Of a stretch of DNA of 64,000 nt, positions 17,963 through 27,110 are shown piece after piece. Position 1 is the first letter of the stretch; each line of letters opens with the position of its first letter. The DNA is from Cedecea davisae DSM 4568 (lineage in GTDB: Bacteria; Pseudomonadota; Gammaproteobacteria; Enterobacterales; Enterobacteriaceae): the NCBI RefSeq assembly GCF_000412335.2, contig NZ_KE161030.1, positions 3,100,595-3,164,594 on the forward strand, given 5' to 3'. The position numbers were made by a program, and so were the translations under genes. The notes under the pieces were generated by a model, which saw nothing but the letters and a program-made list of their open reading frames with translations, made no database searches and was not told the DNA's origin.

Positions 17963-18217
17963 ATGGGCCGTATTACGCTAAGCATTACCGGCGCACATCT
18001 CATTAGCGAAGAGGAACACCCTTCGCTACTGGCCGCGCTGGAGTCACACAAAGTCTGCGTTGAGTATCAGTGCCGGGAAGGTTATTGCGGCTCATGCCGG
18101 ACTAAGCTGCTGGCAGGTGAAGTGCAATGGCTGACCGAGCCGCTGGCCTTTATTCAGCCCGGCGAGATCCTCCCCTGCTGCTGCAAAGCGCGGGGAGATA
18201 TCGAACTCGAGATGTGA
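17963..18217 (+). CDS. yfaE: YfaE: 2Fe-2S ferredoxin maintaining the NrdB cofactor
   Basis: Small ferredoxin that supplies electrons for assembling and repairing the diferric-tyrosyl cofactor of NrdB. It has 84 residues, the E. coli length. Plant-type ferredoxin cluster motif CREGYCGSC gives three ligands, with a fourth Cys in the CCCKA segment near residue 73. Start codon is 3 bases after the nrdB stop, so it is translationally coupled. A terminator 8 bases after the stop closes the operon. Confidence 0.96.
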   Translation: MGRITLSITGAHLISEEEHPSLLAALESHKVCVEYQCREGYCGSCRTKLLAGEVQWLTEPLAFIQPGEILPCCCKARGDIELEM

Positions 18218-18224
18218 AGATGTG

Positions 18225-18249
18225 AAAAAGGCCGCTAAGCGGCCTTTTT
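18225..18249. terminator. Shared terminator between yfaE and glpQ
   Basis: AAAAAGGCCGC / GCGGCCTTTTT stem with a short TAA loop. Symmetric A and T tracts make it usable by both converging operons. Confidence 0.9.
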
Positions 18250-18254
18250 ATTTA

Positions 18255-19322
18255 CTACTGCTGTTTTTTAAGGAACTGCACGCCCTTGTCGGGGAAGTCG
18301 GTAAATAACCCCTCCACGCCCGCTTTGTTATAAAGCACATCATACAGCTGATTTACGTCGCTCACGTAATCCGGCAGCGCGTCCGCCCTTACCGTATAAG
18401 GATGTACCGTCAGCTTGCTGGCGTGCGCCTCGGTAACCATATCGGTCAGCCTGACGTGGCCTTTCTTCGAGTCCTTTTTCACCAGCATGTGATAGTCGGG
18501 GCCGATGCCGTCGGCATACTGCGCAATCTGCTTCATGGCGCCCGGCTTAAACATCCAGTCATAGCTGTAGTTGGCCCACTTCCCGTCCGCCTGCTTCTCC
18601 TGGGTTTCATTCCAGTCGGTATAGGCAATCAGCTGTACCAGCTTCAGGTCCATGCCCATCTTCGGCTCAAGCTGGTTCTTAATGCGCTTCAGCTCGGCGG
18701 CGTCAAAGCATTGCAGGTAAACCTTATCCTGCTTGCCGGTGTAGCCGTACTGCTTGAGCACCTCCAGCGTTTTAGCCGCGATGTCCTTGCCTTCCTGATG
18801 ATGGAACCACGGAGCCTTAATTTCAGGGTAAATCCCGATATTGTGCCCGGTGGAGTGGTTCAGCCCCTGGATAAACTCAATCTCTTCCTCAAAGGTATGC
18901 ACGCGGAAGTCGGACTTGCCCATCGGGAAGCGGCCAGGGTAAGTCTGCACCTGCTTGCCGTTAACGATATCGAAGCCTTCGGTAAACTTCAGCGACTTGA
19001 TTTCGGCAAGCGTAAAGTCGATAGCGTAGTAACGCCCGTCTTTACGCGCCCTGTCAGGGAAGCGCCGGGCCACGTCGGTAACCCTGTCCAGATAATGGTC
19101 ATGCAGCACCACCAGCCGGTCGTCTTTGGTCATTACCAGATCTTGCTCAAGGTAGTCCGCCCCCTGAGCGTAGGCCATGGCCTTAGCCGGTAAAGTATGC
19201 TCCGGCAGGTAGCCGCTGGCTCCCCGGTGGGCAATAACGATTTTGTCCGCCGTTTGGGCAAATGCGGCGCTGGTTGCCACCAGCACTACGCCCGCCAGCA
19301 GGGATTTTGCAATCAGTTTCAT
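18255..19322 (-). CDS. glpQ: GlpQ: periplasmic glycerophosphodiester phosphodiesterase
   Basis: Hydrolyses glycerophosphodiesters from phospholipid breakdown to glycerol-3-phosphate plus alcohol, feeding GlpT. It has 355 residues (E. coli 358). The signal peptide ends around SAAFA before QTADKIV. The GDPD TIM-barrel domain shows catalytic-site segments IAHRGASGYLPEHT, EQDLVMTKD and VLHDHYLDRV. Follows glpT in one operon with 10 bases between them. Regulation by GlpR and CRP is expected from the sites upstream of glpT. Confidence 0.97.
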   Translation of the reverse strand: MKLIAKSLLAGVVLVATSAAFAQTADKIVIAHRGASGYLPEHTLPAKAMAYAQGADYLEQDLVMTKDDRLVVLHDHYLDRVTDVARRFPDRARKDGRYYAIDFTLAEIKSLKFTEGFDIVNGKQVQTYPGRFPMGKSDFRVHTFEEEIEFIQGLNHSTGHNIGIYPEIKAPWFHHQEGKDIAAKTLEVLKQYGYTGKQDKVYLQCFDAAELKRIKNQLEPKMGMDLKLVQLIAYTDWNETQEKQADGKWANYSYDWMFKPGAMKQIAQYADGIGPDYHMLVKKDSKKGHVRLTDMVTEAHASKLTVHPYTVRADALPDYVSDVNQLYDVLYNKAGVEGLFTDFPDKGVQFLKKQQ

Positions 19323-19332
19323 TTCGCTCTCC

Positions 19333-20685
19333 TTAGCCGTTCTTCAGCAGTTTTTCATCATGCTGTTTACGTTCGCCAATCATCACCACAATCAGCAGCA
19401 GCACCGCCAGCACGCTACCGCCAATCATGACGATGAACCCGCCGTCCCAGCCGAAGAAGTCAACGGTATAACCCACAATGGCGCTGGCCGCTACCGACCC
19501 GCCAAGATAGCCGAACAGGCCGGTAAAGCCCGCCGCCGTACCGGCAGCCTTTTTAGGTGCCAGCTCAAGTGCATGCAGGCCGATAAGCATCACCGGGCCA
19601 TAAATCAGGAAGCCGATGATTATCATACAGGCCATATCCACGCCCGGATTACCCGCAGGATTAAGCCAGTAAACCACGGTGGCGATGGTCACCAGAATCA
19701 TGAAGAACACGCCGGTTGCGCCGCGGTTGCCCTTAAAGACTTTGTCCGACATCCAGCCGCACAGCAGCGTGCCCGGAATGCCCGCATATTCGTACAGGAA
19801 ATAGGCCCAGGAGGATTTATCCAGCGCAAAATGCTTCACTTCTTTCAGGTAGGTCGGTGACCAGTCCAGAATGCCGTAACGCAGCAGATAGACAAACACG
19901 TTAGCAATGGCGATGTACCACAGCAGGCGGTTCGGGAACACGTACTGCATGAAGATCTGCTTCGCGGTTAACTCTTCTTCCGCTTTATCGTTGTAATCCG
20001 TTGGGTAGTCGTTTTTGTACTCTTCAATCGGCGGCAGGCCGCAGGATTGCGGAGTATCACGCATCAAGCCAAACGCAACAATGGCCACAAAAATGGCGGC
20101 AAAAGCAGGCATATAAAGCGCCGCATGCCAGTCGTTAAACCACGCCATGCCCAGCATAAACAGCAGCGGAGGAATACCGCCGCCGACGTTATGGGCGCAG
20201 TTCCAGACCGAAACAATCCCGCCGCGCTCCTTCTGCGACCACCAGTGAACCATGGTACGCCCGCACGGCGGCCAGCCCATTCCCTGGAACCATCCGCACA
20301 GGAACAGCAGCACGAACATGCCCGCGATGCTTGACGTTGCCCACGGCACAAAGCCCATAAACAGCATCACCGCCGCGGCGAGTATTAAACCGGCAGGCAG
20401 GAAAACGCGCGGATTCGAGCGGTCAGAGACCGACCCCATGATGAATTTCGAAAACCCGTAGGCGATGGAAATCCCGGATAGAGCAAAACCGAGGTCGCCG
20501 CGCGAGAAGCCCTGATCAATCAGATAAGGCATCGCCAGCGTGAAGTTTTTTCTTACCAGATAGTAAGCGGCGTAACCGAAGAAGATGCCCATGAAGATCT
20601 GCCAGCGCAGGCGGCGATAGTGCGGGTCTATCTGCTCCTCTGGCATACGCGCTTTATGCGCTGCGGGTTTGAAGATACTTAACAT
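19333..20685 (-). CDS. glpT: GlpT: glycerol-3-phosphate/phosphate antiporter
   Basis: Major-facilitator permease (organophosphate:Pi antiporter family) importing glycerol-3-phosphate and also fosfomycin. It has 450 residues (E. coli 452) with 12 predicted helices. Conserved segments include [12 protein letters not shown] (helix 1, with the substrate-site Arg), [25 protein letters not shown] (helix 4) and the second-half [12 protein letters not shown]. The start MLSIFKPA aligns with E. coli, and GGAGG lies 8 bases upstream; an upstream in-frame ATG at 20721 is rejected. First gene of glpTQ, divergent from glpABC. Confidence 0.97.
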   Translation of the reverse strand: MLSIFKPAAHKARMPEEQIDPHYRRLRWQIFMGIFFGYAAYYLVRKNFTLAMPYLIDQGFSRGDLGFALSGISIAYGFSKFIMGSVSDRSNPRVFLPAGLILAAAVMLFMGFVPWATSSIAGMFVLLFLCGWFQGMGWPPCGRTMVHWWSQKERGGIVSVWNCAHNVGGGIPPLLFMLGMAWFNDWHAALYMPAFAAIFVAIVAFGLMRDTPQSCGLPPIEEYKNDYPTDYNDKAEEELTAKQIFMQYVFPNRLLWYIAIANVFVYLLRYGILDWSPTYLKEVKHFALDKSSWAYFLYEYAGIPGTLLCGWMSDKVFKGNRGATGVFFMILVTIATVVYWLNPAGNPGVDMACMIIIGFLIYGPVMLIGLHALELAPKKAAGTAAGFTGLFGYLGGSVAASAIVGYTVDFFGWDGGFIVMIGGSVLAVLLLIVVMIGERKQHDEKLLKNG

Positions 20686-20780
20686 ACGTGCCTCCGTGGC
20701 CTGGATTTGCAGCGGGAGCAAACGGCTCCTGCCAAATGTTCTTTTGCGAGCGCATCTTAGTTATCAATGCGCGTATTTAC

Positions 20781-20796
20781 TGTGAAACATCGCACA
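20781..20796. promoter_or_regulatory. Putative CRP site in the glpT-glpA divergent region
   Basis: TGTGA-N6-GCACA: the first half is perfect, the second has one mismatch to TCACA. It lies between divergent glpTQ and glpABC, both of which are CRP-activated in E. coli. Confidence 0.55.
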
Positions 20797-20848
20797 CAAT
20801 GTTACATTTTTATTACAAAGAGGCGAAAGCGTGCATTGAACGACGCTT

Positions 20849-20902
20849 TATTTTCGTTTTTTGCTCGAATTTGCTCGCAATCAAACATTTCGTTCTTTAT
20901 TT
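20849..20902. promoter_or_regulatory. GlpR-operator-like sequences
   Basis: TATTTTCGTTTTTTGCTCGA (20849-20868) and AAACATTTCGTTCTTTATTT (20883-20902) contain TTCG/CGAA half-sites like the E. coli GlpR operator. GlpR represses both divergent glp operons there. Exact operator registers are uncertain. Confidence 0.4.
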
Positions 20903-20947
20903 ATGGCTGAATACCTGTAAATAAAGCAGGGATAAAGGGAGCGCCAG

Positions 20948-22558
20948 GTGAGCAGAGAAACGGACGTAATTATCATTGGCGGAGGGGCTACCGGGGCCGG
21001 AATAGCGCGCGACTGCGCCCGCCGCGGGCTTAGCGTACTGCTGCTGGAACGCCACGACATTGCCACCGGCGCTACCGGGCGCAACCACGGCCTGCTGCAC
21101 AGCGGCGCGCGCTATGCGGTGACCGACGGCGAGTCCGCTAAAGAGTGCATTGAGGAAAACCGCATCCTGCGCCGTATCGCCCGCCACTGCATTGAGCCCA
21201 CCGACGGCCTGTTTATCACCCTTCCGGAAGATGATTTAGCTTTTCAGGGCGGGTTTATCGCCGCCTGCCGCCGGGCGGGAATCAATGCCGAAGCGCTGGA
21301 GGTAAAAGAGGCTCTGCGCCTCGAGCCGTCGGCTAATTCAGCGCTTATCGGCGCGGTACGCGTCCCGGACGGAACGGTCGATCCCTTCAGGCTCACCGCC
21401 GCCAATATGCTGGATGCCAGAGAGCATGGCGCAGAAGTGCTCACCGGCTGCGAAGTTACCGGCCTGATTCGCGAAGGGGCCAGAGTTTGCGGCGTCAAAG
21501 TCTTCAACCATTTGACCCGCCAGCCCGATGAATTGCGCGCCGCCATGGTGGTCAACGCCGCCGGGATTTGGGGGCAGCATATCGCCGAGTATGCCGATCT
21601 GAAGGTGAAAATGTTCCCGGCCAGGGGCGCGCTGCTGATCCTCGGGCATCGCATTAACAATATGGTCATCAACCGCTGCCGCAAGCCTGCGGATGCCGAC
21701 ATTCTGGTGCCGGGCGACACCATCTCGCTTATCGGCACCACCTCCACCCATATTGATTACGACCAAATCGACAATATGCGCGTGACCGCCGACGAAGTGG
21801 ATATTCTGCTGCGCGAAGGAGAAAAACTGGCGCCGATCCTTGGGCAAACCCGCATTTTACGCGCCTATGCCGGCGTGCGTCCTCTCGTTGCCAGCGATGA
21901 CGACCCAACGGGGCGCAGCGTCAGCCGCGGAATAGTGCTGCTCGACCACGCCGCACGCGACGGCATGGACGGGTTTATAACCATTACCGGCGGCAAACTG
22001 ATGACCTATCGCCTGATGGCAGAGTGGGCTACCGACCTGGTTTGCCGTCGTCTCGGCAATACCACACCCTGCACTACCGCCACAACTCCACTTCCCGGCT
22101 CCGAGCAGACCTCGGAGCAAACGCTGGGCAAAGTCATTTCTCTTCCCCCAACCATTCGCGGCTCGGCGGTCTGGCGCCACGGCGACCGCGCAACCCGCAT
22201 GCTGAATAACAGCCGGTTGAGCAACAGCCTGGTGTGCGAATGCGAGGCCGTCACCACTGGCGAGGTGCGCTACGCAATCGACGCTCTGGGGGTAAAAAGC
22301 CTGGGCGACCTGCGGCGCAGAACCCGCGTGGGCATGGGCACCTGTCAGGGTGAGCTGTGCGCCTGCCGTGCGGCCGGGCTTTTGCAGCGCTTTCAGCAGA
22401 CCACGCCAGCCCAGTCGCTGGAACAGCTTTCCCATTTTCTTAACGAGCGCTGGAAAGGCGTGCGCCCCATAGCCTGGGGCAACGCCCTGCGAGAAAGCGA
22501 ATTTACCGCCTGGGTTTACCAGGGGCTTTGCGGCCTGGATAACGGAGAACAAGGATGA
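20948..22558 (+). CDS. glpA: GlpA: anaerobic glycerol-3-phosphate dehydrogenase, large FAD subunit
   Basis: Catalytic subunit oxidising glycerol-3-phosphate to dihydroxyacetone phosphate under anaerobic conditions, with electrons passing through GlpB/GlpC to menaquinone. It has 536 residues (E. coli 542). N-terminal FAD-binding DVIIIGGGATGAGIARDC. The C-terminal BFD-like 2Fe-2S domain has cysteines in VCECEAVT and GMGTCQGELCACR. The start is GTG at 20948, preceded by GGGAG about 7 bases upstream; the protein is about 6 residues shorter at the N-terminus than E. coli. Stop overlaps the glpB start (ATGA). Confidence 0.96.
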   Translation: MSRETDVIIIGGGATGAGIARDCARRGLSVLLLERHDIATGATGRNHGLLHSGARYAVTDGESAKECIEENRILRRIARHCIEPTDGLFITLPEDDLAFQGGFIAACRRAGINAEALEVKEALRLEPSANSALIGAVRVPDGTVDPFRLTAANMLDAREHGAEVLTGCEVTGLIREGARVCGVKVFNHLTRQPDELRAAMVVNAAGIWGQHIAEYADLKVKMFPARGALLILGHRINNMVINRCRKPADADILVPGDTISLIGTTSTHIDYDQIDNMRVTADEVDILLREGEKLAPILGQTRILRAYAGVRPLVASDDDPTGRSVSRGIVLLDHAARDGMDGFITITGGKLMTYRLMAEWATDLVCRRLGNTTPCTTATTPLPGSEQTSEQTLGKVISLPPTIRGSAVWRHGDRATRMLNNSRLSNSLVCECEAVTTGEVRYAIDALGVKSLGDLRRRTRVGMGTCQGELCACRAAGLLQRFQQTTPAQSLEQLSHFLNERWKGVRPIAWGNALRESEFTAWVYQGLCGLDNGEQG

Positions 22559-23820
22559 AATTCGACACCATTATTATCGGCAGCGGGCTGGCGGGGCTGA
22601 CCGCCGGAATACTGCTGGCAGAGAGCGGCCAGCGCTGCGCTATGATCAGCCGCGGGCAAAGCGCCCTGCATTTCTCCTCCGGCTCGCTGGACCTGCTCTC
22701 CACTCTGCCTGACGGCGACCAAGTTGCTGGCCTGGAGACGGCGTTAGATAGCCTTGCGCAGCAGGCTCCGCATCATCCTTATAGCCTGATGGGCAAAAAA
22801 ACCGTGCTGGAACTTGCCGCAGAAAGCGAGCGACTACTGGCCAGAGCCGGGGTCGAGCTTGAAGGTAGCTACCGGCAAAACCACCGGCGAATAACGCCGC
22901 TCGGCAAGCAGAGAGCCAGCTGGTTAAGCCCTCCTGAAGTCCCGCAGGCTCCGCTGCCGTGGCAAAAAGTGACGGTGATTAATATCGCGGGCTTTCTGGA
23001 TTTTCAGGCCGAGCTGATTGCCGGTTCGCTGTCGGACTCGGGCTGCGCGGCGCACGTTGCCGAACTCACCCTGCCCGCGCTGGACGTCCTGCGTAATAAC
23101 CCCAGCGAGTTCCGGGCGGTCAACATCGCTCGCCTGCTCGACCAGCCTCAGAACCGCCAGGCGCTGACGGACGAGCTTAAAATGCTGCTGGGCAGCGGGG
23201 AAGCGATGATCCTGCCCGCCTGCATCGGGCTGGAAGGCGATACCGTCTCTTCCTTGCAAAAAGCCCTCGGCATCCCGATTAAACTGCTGCCAACGCTGCC
23301 GCCTTCGGTTCTCGGTATGCGTCTTCATGAGGCTCTGCGCCGCCGCTTTCAGTCGCTTGGCGGGCTGCTGATGCCGGGCGATGCCGTCACCGGCGCACGG
23401 CTCGAGCAGGGCTATATTCGCGCCCTGTTCACCAAAAACCATAGCGAAGTGCCGCTGCGTACCGACAACGTTATTCTCGCCAGCGGCAGCTTCTTTAGCG
23501 GCGGACTACAGGCGGACAGAGAGTGTATATTTGAGTCAATTTTCGGCCTGGATATCGACTCCCCGATGGCTCGAGCCGAATGGAGCAAGGAAGACTTCTT
23601 TGCGCCGCAGCCCTGGCTGCAATTTGGGCTAAAAGTCGATGAGCACTTTCACCCCTTCCACCAGGCCACACGGATGGAAAATTTGTACGCAATTGGTGCC
23701 GTACTCGGCGGCTTTGACCCCATCGCACAGGGATGTGGCGCTGGCGTTTCGCTGCTAACCGCCCTGAGTGCCGCCCGGCAAATTCTCGCTACCGCGGAGG
23801 AAAGCCATGAACCTGCTTGA
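22555..23820 (+). CDS. glpB: GlpB: anaerobic glycerol-3-phosphate dehydrogenase subunit B
   Basis: Flavoprotein subunit of the GlpABC complex, thought to relay electrons. It has 421 residues (E. coli 419). N-terminal dinucleotide-binding motif FDTIIIGSGLAGLTAGILL. C-terminal LYAIGAVLGGFDPIAQGCG closes the FAD-fold. Translationally coupled at both ends: it starts inside the glpA stop and overlaps glpC by 14 bases. Confidence 0.96.
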   Translation: MKFDTIIIGSGLAGLTAGILLAESGQRCAMISRGQSALHFSSGSLDLLSTLPDGDQVAGLETALDSLAQQAPHHPYSLMGKKTVLELAAESERLLARAGVELEGSYRQNHRRITPLGKQRASWLSPPEVPQAPLPWQKVTVINIAGFLDFQAELIAGSLSDSGCAAHVAELTLPALDVLRNNPSEFRAVNIARLLDQPQNRQALTDELKMLLGSGEAMILPACIGLEGDTVSSLQKALGIPIKLLPTLPPSVLGMRLHEALRRRFQSLGGLLMPGDAVTGARLEQGYIRALFTKNHSEVPLRTDNVILASGSFFSGGLQADRECIFESIFGLDIDSPMARAEWSKEDFFAPQPWLQFGLKVDEHFHPFHQATRMENLYAIGAVLGGFDPIAQGCGAGVSLLTALSAARQILATAEESHEPA

Positions 23821-25009
23821 TGAAACCAGCTTTGAAAGCTGTATTAAGTGTACGGTCTGCACTACCGCCTGCCCGGTTAGCCGGGTTCGCCCGGAATATC
23901 CAGGGCCAAAACAGGCCGGGCCGGATGGCGAGCGGCTGCGTCTCAAAGATCCTTCTCTGTACGACGACGCGCTGAAATACTGCACCAACTGCAAACGCTG
24001 CGAAGTCGCCTGCCCTTCTGAAGTTAAAATCGGCGATATTATTCAGCGCGCGCGCGCCAAATATGGCGAACACAAACCTTCCCTGCGTGACGCCATTCTC
24101 AGCCATACCGATTTAATGGGCACGCTCTCCACGCCTTTCGCCCCGCTGGTTAACGCCACAACCGGCCTGAAGCCGGTGCGCAAGCTGCTGGATAAGGCGC
24201 TAAAAATTGATTCGCATCGGGAGCTGCCTAAATACTCTTTCGGCACTTTCCGCCAGTGGTATCGCGGCCAGGCGGCCCATCAGGCCAGCTTCGGGCAGCA
24301 GGTTGCCTTCTTCCACGGCTGCTTTGTTAACTACAACCACCCGCAGCTTGGCAAAGATTTAGTGAGCGTCTTCAACGCGATGGGCATCGGCGTACAGTTA
24401 TTGAAAAAGGAAAAATGCTGCGGCGTACCGCTTATTGCCAACGGTTTTATTGATAAAGCGAAGAAACAGGCGACGGTAAATGCGGCTTCGCTTCGCGAGG
24501 CGGTGGAACAGCGTGGTTTACCGGTCGTTGCCACGTCATCAACCTGTACTTTCACGCTGCGCGATGAGTATCCGCACTTACTGGGCGTGGATACCGGCCC
24601 AATCCGCAATCAAATCGAACTGGCAACGCGTTATATCTGGAAATTACTGGAGGAGAATAGCAGCAGGCTAATGCTAAAAAGCACGCCGCTGCGTATCGCT
24701 TATCACACGCCCTGCCATATGGAAAAAATGGGCTGGACCCTTTATTCACTGGAGCTGCTGCGCCGTATTCCCGGCGTGGAGCTGGTGATTCTTGACTCGC
24801 AATGCTGCGGTATTGCCGGGACTTATGGTTTTAAAAAAGAGAACTACCCGGCGTCCCAGCTCATCGGCGCGCCGCTGTTTCAGCAAATAGAAGAGAGCGG
24901 CGTGGACCTGGTGGTAACCGACTGTGAAACCTGCAAATGGCAAATAGAGATGTCCACCAGTAAACGCTGCGAGCACCCGATAACCCTGCTGGCCCGGGCG
25001 CTCGCCTGA
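23807..25009 (+). CDS. glpC: GlpC: anaerobic glycerol-3-phosphate dehydrogenase, iron-sulfur membrane anchor
   Basis: Subunit linking GlpAB to the membrane and quinone pool. It has 400 residues (E. coli 396). Two 4Fe-4S ferredoxin motifs are near the N-terminus: CIKCTVCTTACP and CTNCKRCEVACP. Two cysteine-rich CCG-type domains follow (KEKCCGVPLIANG and DSQCCGIAGTYG). The start at 23807 is chosen by alignment and GGAGG about 7 bases upstream. The N-terminus carries an extra two residues (MNLLDETS versus MNDTS). The stop is only 3 bases from the convergent yfaY stop. Confidence 0.96.
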   Translation: MNLLDETSFESCIKCTVCTTACPVSRVRPEYPGPKQAGPDGERLRLKDPSLYDDALKYCTNCKRCEVACPSEVKIGDIIQRARAKYGEHKPSLRDAILSHTDLMGTLSTPFAPLVNATTGLKPVRKLLDKALKIDSHRELPKYSFGTFRQWYRGQAAHQASFGQQVAFFHGCFVNYNHPQLGKDLVSVFNAMGIGVQLLKKEKCCGVPLIANGFIDKAKKQATVNAASLREAVEQRGLPVVATSSTCTFTLRDEYPHLLGVDTGPIRNQIELATRYIWKLLEENSSRLMLKSTPLRIAYHTPCHMEKMGWTLYSLELLRRIPGVELVILDSQCCGIAGTYGFKKENYPASQLIGAPLFQQIEESGVDLVVTDCETCKWQIEMSTSKRCEHPITLLARALA

Positions 25010-25012
25010 CGC

Positions 25013-26209
25013 TTAGCGGCTAACGGACTCCACTACGTTAATCCAGCCATGATCGCTCTCAAGCGGCTGACCGTTAAGCCAGCGGCGCAGTATGTTGAGG
25101 GCCATCATGGCGCAAACTTCCTGCCGGGTGGATAAAGCATGGCGGCTGACGCCAAACTTCACGCCAAGCCCGTATGCGCCGTGCGGCGTTGCGAGGGCAA
25201 AATTAATCTGCTGCGCCTCGGCTCCGGCGACGACCAGAGCGATATCAGCCTGTTTATGCAGGCGTTGCGCAATGCTGTACTCCAGCGCCGCATTAAGCGT
25301 ATCTGCCTGAGCGGGCAGAACTTCGCTGGCCTGCAAAGCGGCCTGCTCGCGGGAAAGCTGCAGCGCCAGTAAGCCGCCGGTAAACTGCTCGCTCAGGGTA
25401 ATCGTCAGATTTTTTTCAGCAAGCCGACGGGAAATTTGCGCCGCCAGCCCTTCAGTGCCTTCAAAAATCAGGCTTTCACCGGCAACGCGCCTCACCTCCG
25501 GCCACACCGCTTCCATTGCCGCACGCTGGCCGGCGGGGCCGGTGAGCTTGAGTTCAATAATAGGCATTGACGAGCGGTAGCCCATCACCACGCCTTCGGG
25601 CAGAACCAGCGGATCAAGGCTCTGCGCCAGTTCGCTTTCAGAACGCCCGAAAGTAGTCAGACGCAGGCAAACCGGCGGCTCCGGCAGCGTAAAGCGCTCA
25701 CGCAGGCTCGGCATTATCTGCTGGTCAACCATAGCTTTAAATTCGGACGGCACGCCGGGGGTGAAATACATCACGCAGCGGTTCAGTTTCAGGGCAAAAC
25801 CGCAGGCGGTGCCGACAGGATTATCGATCATCTCGCTTCCGGCCGGGATCTGCGCCTGTTTGCGGTTGCTGGGGGCCATCACCCGCCCGCGCTCGGCGAA
25901 GAATTGTTCCATATGGGCCAGCCATTCCTCATGTTCAACCAGCGCCACGCCCGCGGCAGTTGCCGCCGCCAGCGCGCTTAAATCATCGCTGGTGGGCCCG
26001 AGGCCACCGTTAACAATCAGAATATCGGCTTCAAAACTGCGCTCTTTCAGCACCGAAACCAGGTCAGCAAGACTGTCGCCCACCGTGTTGCGGCGCGACA
26101 TCGGTAAGCCCTGATTAAAGAAATAATCGGCAAGCCAGGCTGCGTTGGTGTCAATAATTTGCCCGTACAGCACTTCGTCGCCGGTTGACAGCATTTCTAC
26201 TTTTAACAT
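25013..26209 (-). CDS. yfaY: YfaY: CinA-like protein with degenerate deamidase domain
   Basis: CinA-family paralogue of unknown role. It has 398 residues (E. coli YfaY 400). The N-terminal molybdopterin-binding-like (COG1058) domain has GGLGPTSDD and NPVGTACGF. The C-terminal domain is homologous to the nicotinamide-mononucleotide deamidase PncC, but the usual SCTGG active-site segment reads EQFTGG, so the Ser-Cys pair is gone. Loss of deamidase activity is inferred and agrees with what is reported for E. coli YfaY. In E. coli the yfaD-rhm block separates it from glpC; here it directly follows, convergent. Confidence 0.92.
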   Translation of the reverse strand: MLKVEMLSTGDEVLYGQIIDTNAAWLADYFFNQGLPMSRRNTVGDSLADLVSVLKERSFEADILIVNGGLGPTSDDLSALAAATAAGVALVEHEEWLAHMEQFFAERGRVMAPSNRKQAQIPAGSEMIDNPVGTACGFALKLNRCVMYFTPGVPSEFKAMVDQQIMPSLRERFTLPEPPVCLRLTTFGRSESELAQSLDPLVLPEGVVMGYRSSMPIIELKLTGPAGQRAAMEAVWPEVRRVAGESLIFEGTEGLAAQISRRLAEKNLTITLSEQFTGGLLALQLSREQAALQASEVLPAQADTLNAALEYSIAQRLHKQADIALVVAGAEAQQINFALATPHGAYGLGVKFGVSRHALSTRQEVCAMMALNILRRWLNGQPLESDHGWINVVESVSR

Positions 26210-26270
26210 CTTCTACTCCGCGGCAGGGAAACGCCCCACTATAGCGCAGACTGAAGGGGCCGACAGGCAC

Positions 26271-26294
26271 AAAAAACGCGGCTAAAAGCCGCGT
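26271..26294 (-). terminator. yfaZ terminator
   Basis: Minus-strand AACGCGGC, TTTTA loop, GCCGCGTT followed by a T tract, just after the yfaZ stop. Confidence 0.88.
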
Positions 26295-26302
26295 TGGGGG
26301 AA

Positions 26303-26845
26303 TTAGAAGCTGGCGCTCACGCCGACATACGGGCCGTCGGCAACCGTATCGGTACGATCGCCGTCTTTGCCGCCAAGGCTGATGTAGCGGTAACCCGCCT
26401 GCACAGAAAACGGACGCATAAAGTTCCAGCTTGCGCCCGCGCTGGCTTCTTTATAATCCTTCACGCCGCTGGAGAGCGAGTCCGGGGAGTAGTAGTAATC
26501 GCCAAATACCGCGATATCGGGAGTAATTGGCCATCTCAGGCCGCCGCCGGCCGCAAGGGCATAGCCTTCTTCACGTTTTTTCGGGTTCAGGTAAACGCCT
26601 CTGCCGCCCACGGTCGCCATCATCGGCCCCAGCGGGATATTGAAACCAAGGCCAAGCCCGACGGCGTCGCCGTTATCGTCGTTGTGCGCATAGTTGCCGG
26701 TTACCGCAATGCCGCTGCTTTCGGTGCCGAAACCCACGCCAATATTAGTGTATTCCTTGCCGACTTCGGCGCTAACGCCAATCGCGCTTGCACCAGCAGA
26801 GACCAGCAACAGACCCGCGCCGCCGGCTAAAAGTAATTTGTTCAT
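26303..26845 (-). CDS. yfaZ: YfaZ: outer-membrane beta-barrel family protein
   Basis: YfaZ-family protein of unknown function. It has 180 residues, the E. coli length. The signal peptide is cleaved about residue 21 (SAGASA before IGVS). The mature part is glycine-rich with alternating aromatic/hydrophobic strands, and ends in SASF with terminal Phe, the outer-membrane barrel signature. The start is chosen for the signal peptide and AAGGA directly upstream; a longer start at 26893 would add 16 residues before it. Single gene with its own terminator. Confidence 0.92.
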   Translation of the reverse strand: MNKLLLAGGAGLLLVSAGASAIGVSAEVGKEYTNIGVGFGTESSGIAVTGNYAHNDDNGDAVGLGLGFNIPLGPMMATVGGRGVYLNPKKREEGYALAAGGGLRWPITPDIAVFGDYYYSPDSLSSGVKDYKEASAGASWNFMRPFSVQAGYRYISLGGKDGDRTDTVADGPYVGVSASF

Positions 26846-26942
26846 TCCTTGGTTCCTGAAAATAGAGAAAGGGTAGCCCCTGAAAAACGCCAAATTGTAG
26901 CGCGACGCATTATCTATTCAAGACGCCGGAAAATGCCAATAA

Positions 26943-26960
26943 TTCCTTGATTGTAAGGAA
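26943..26960. repeat. 18-base dyad upstream of the catalase gene
   Basis: TTCCTT, 6-base spacer, AAGGAA: perfect 6-bp arms, 151 bases before the catalase start and about 100 bases from the yfaZ start. It could be an operator in this divergent region. Confidence 0.5.
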
Positions 26961-27031
26961 ATGAAAAGAACGGCTATCCCGTTACAAGATCAATGAACAC
27001 CTGGCCCCGGTAGTGACAAAGTGTTTTAGCA

Positions 27032-27055
27032 ATTTTAAAAGACGCATTTTAAAAG
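27032..27055 (+). repeat. Direct repeat ATTTTAAAAG upstream of the catalase gene
   Basis: Two identical 10-mers at 27032-27041 and 27046-27055, each containing the palindrome TTTTAAAA, 14 bases apart. A possible -10 TATATT follows at 27061-27066. Looks like a promoter-proximal operator. Confidence 0.55.
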
Positions 27056-27110
27056 TGGTCTATATTTAAAGCTTTTTGTAACGACCGTATCCGGTCCCAA
27101 GGAGGCATTG

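Noticed and set aside
26303-26893. Longer yfaZ start at 26893
   Set aside because: Would put 16 residues before a clean signal peptide; AAGGA precedes the internal ATG.
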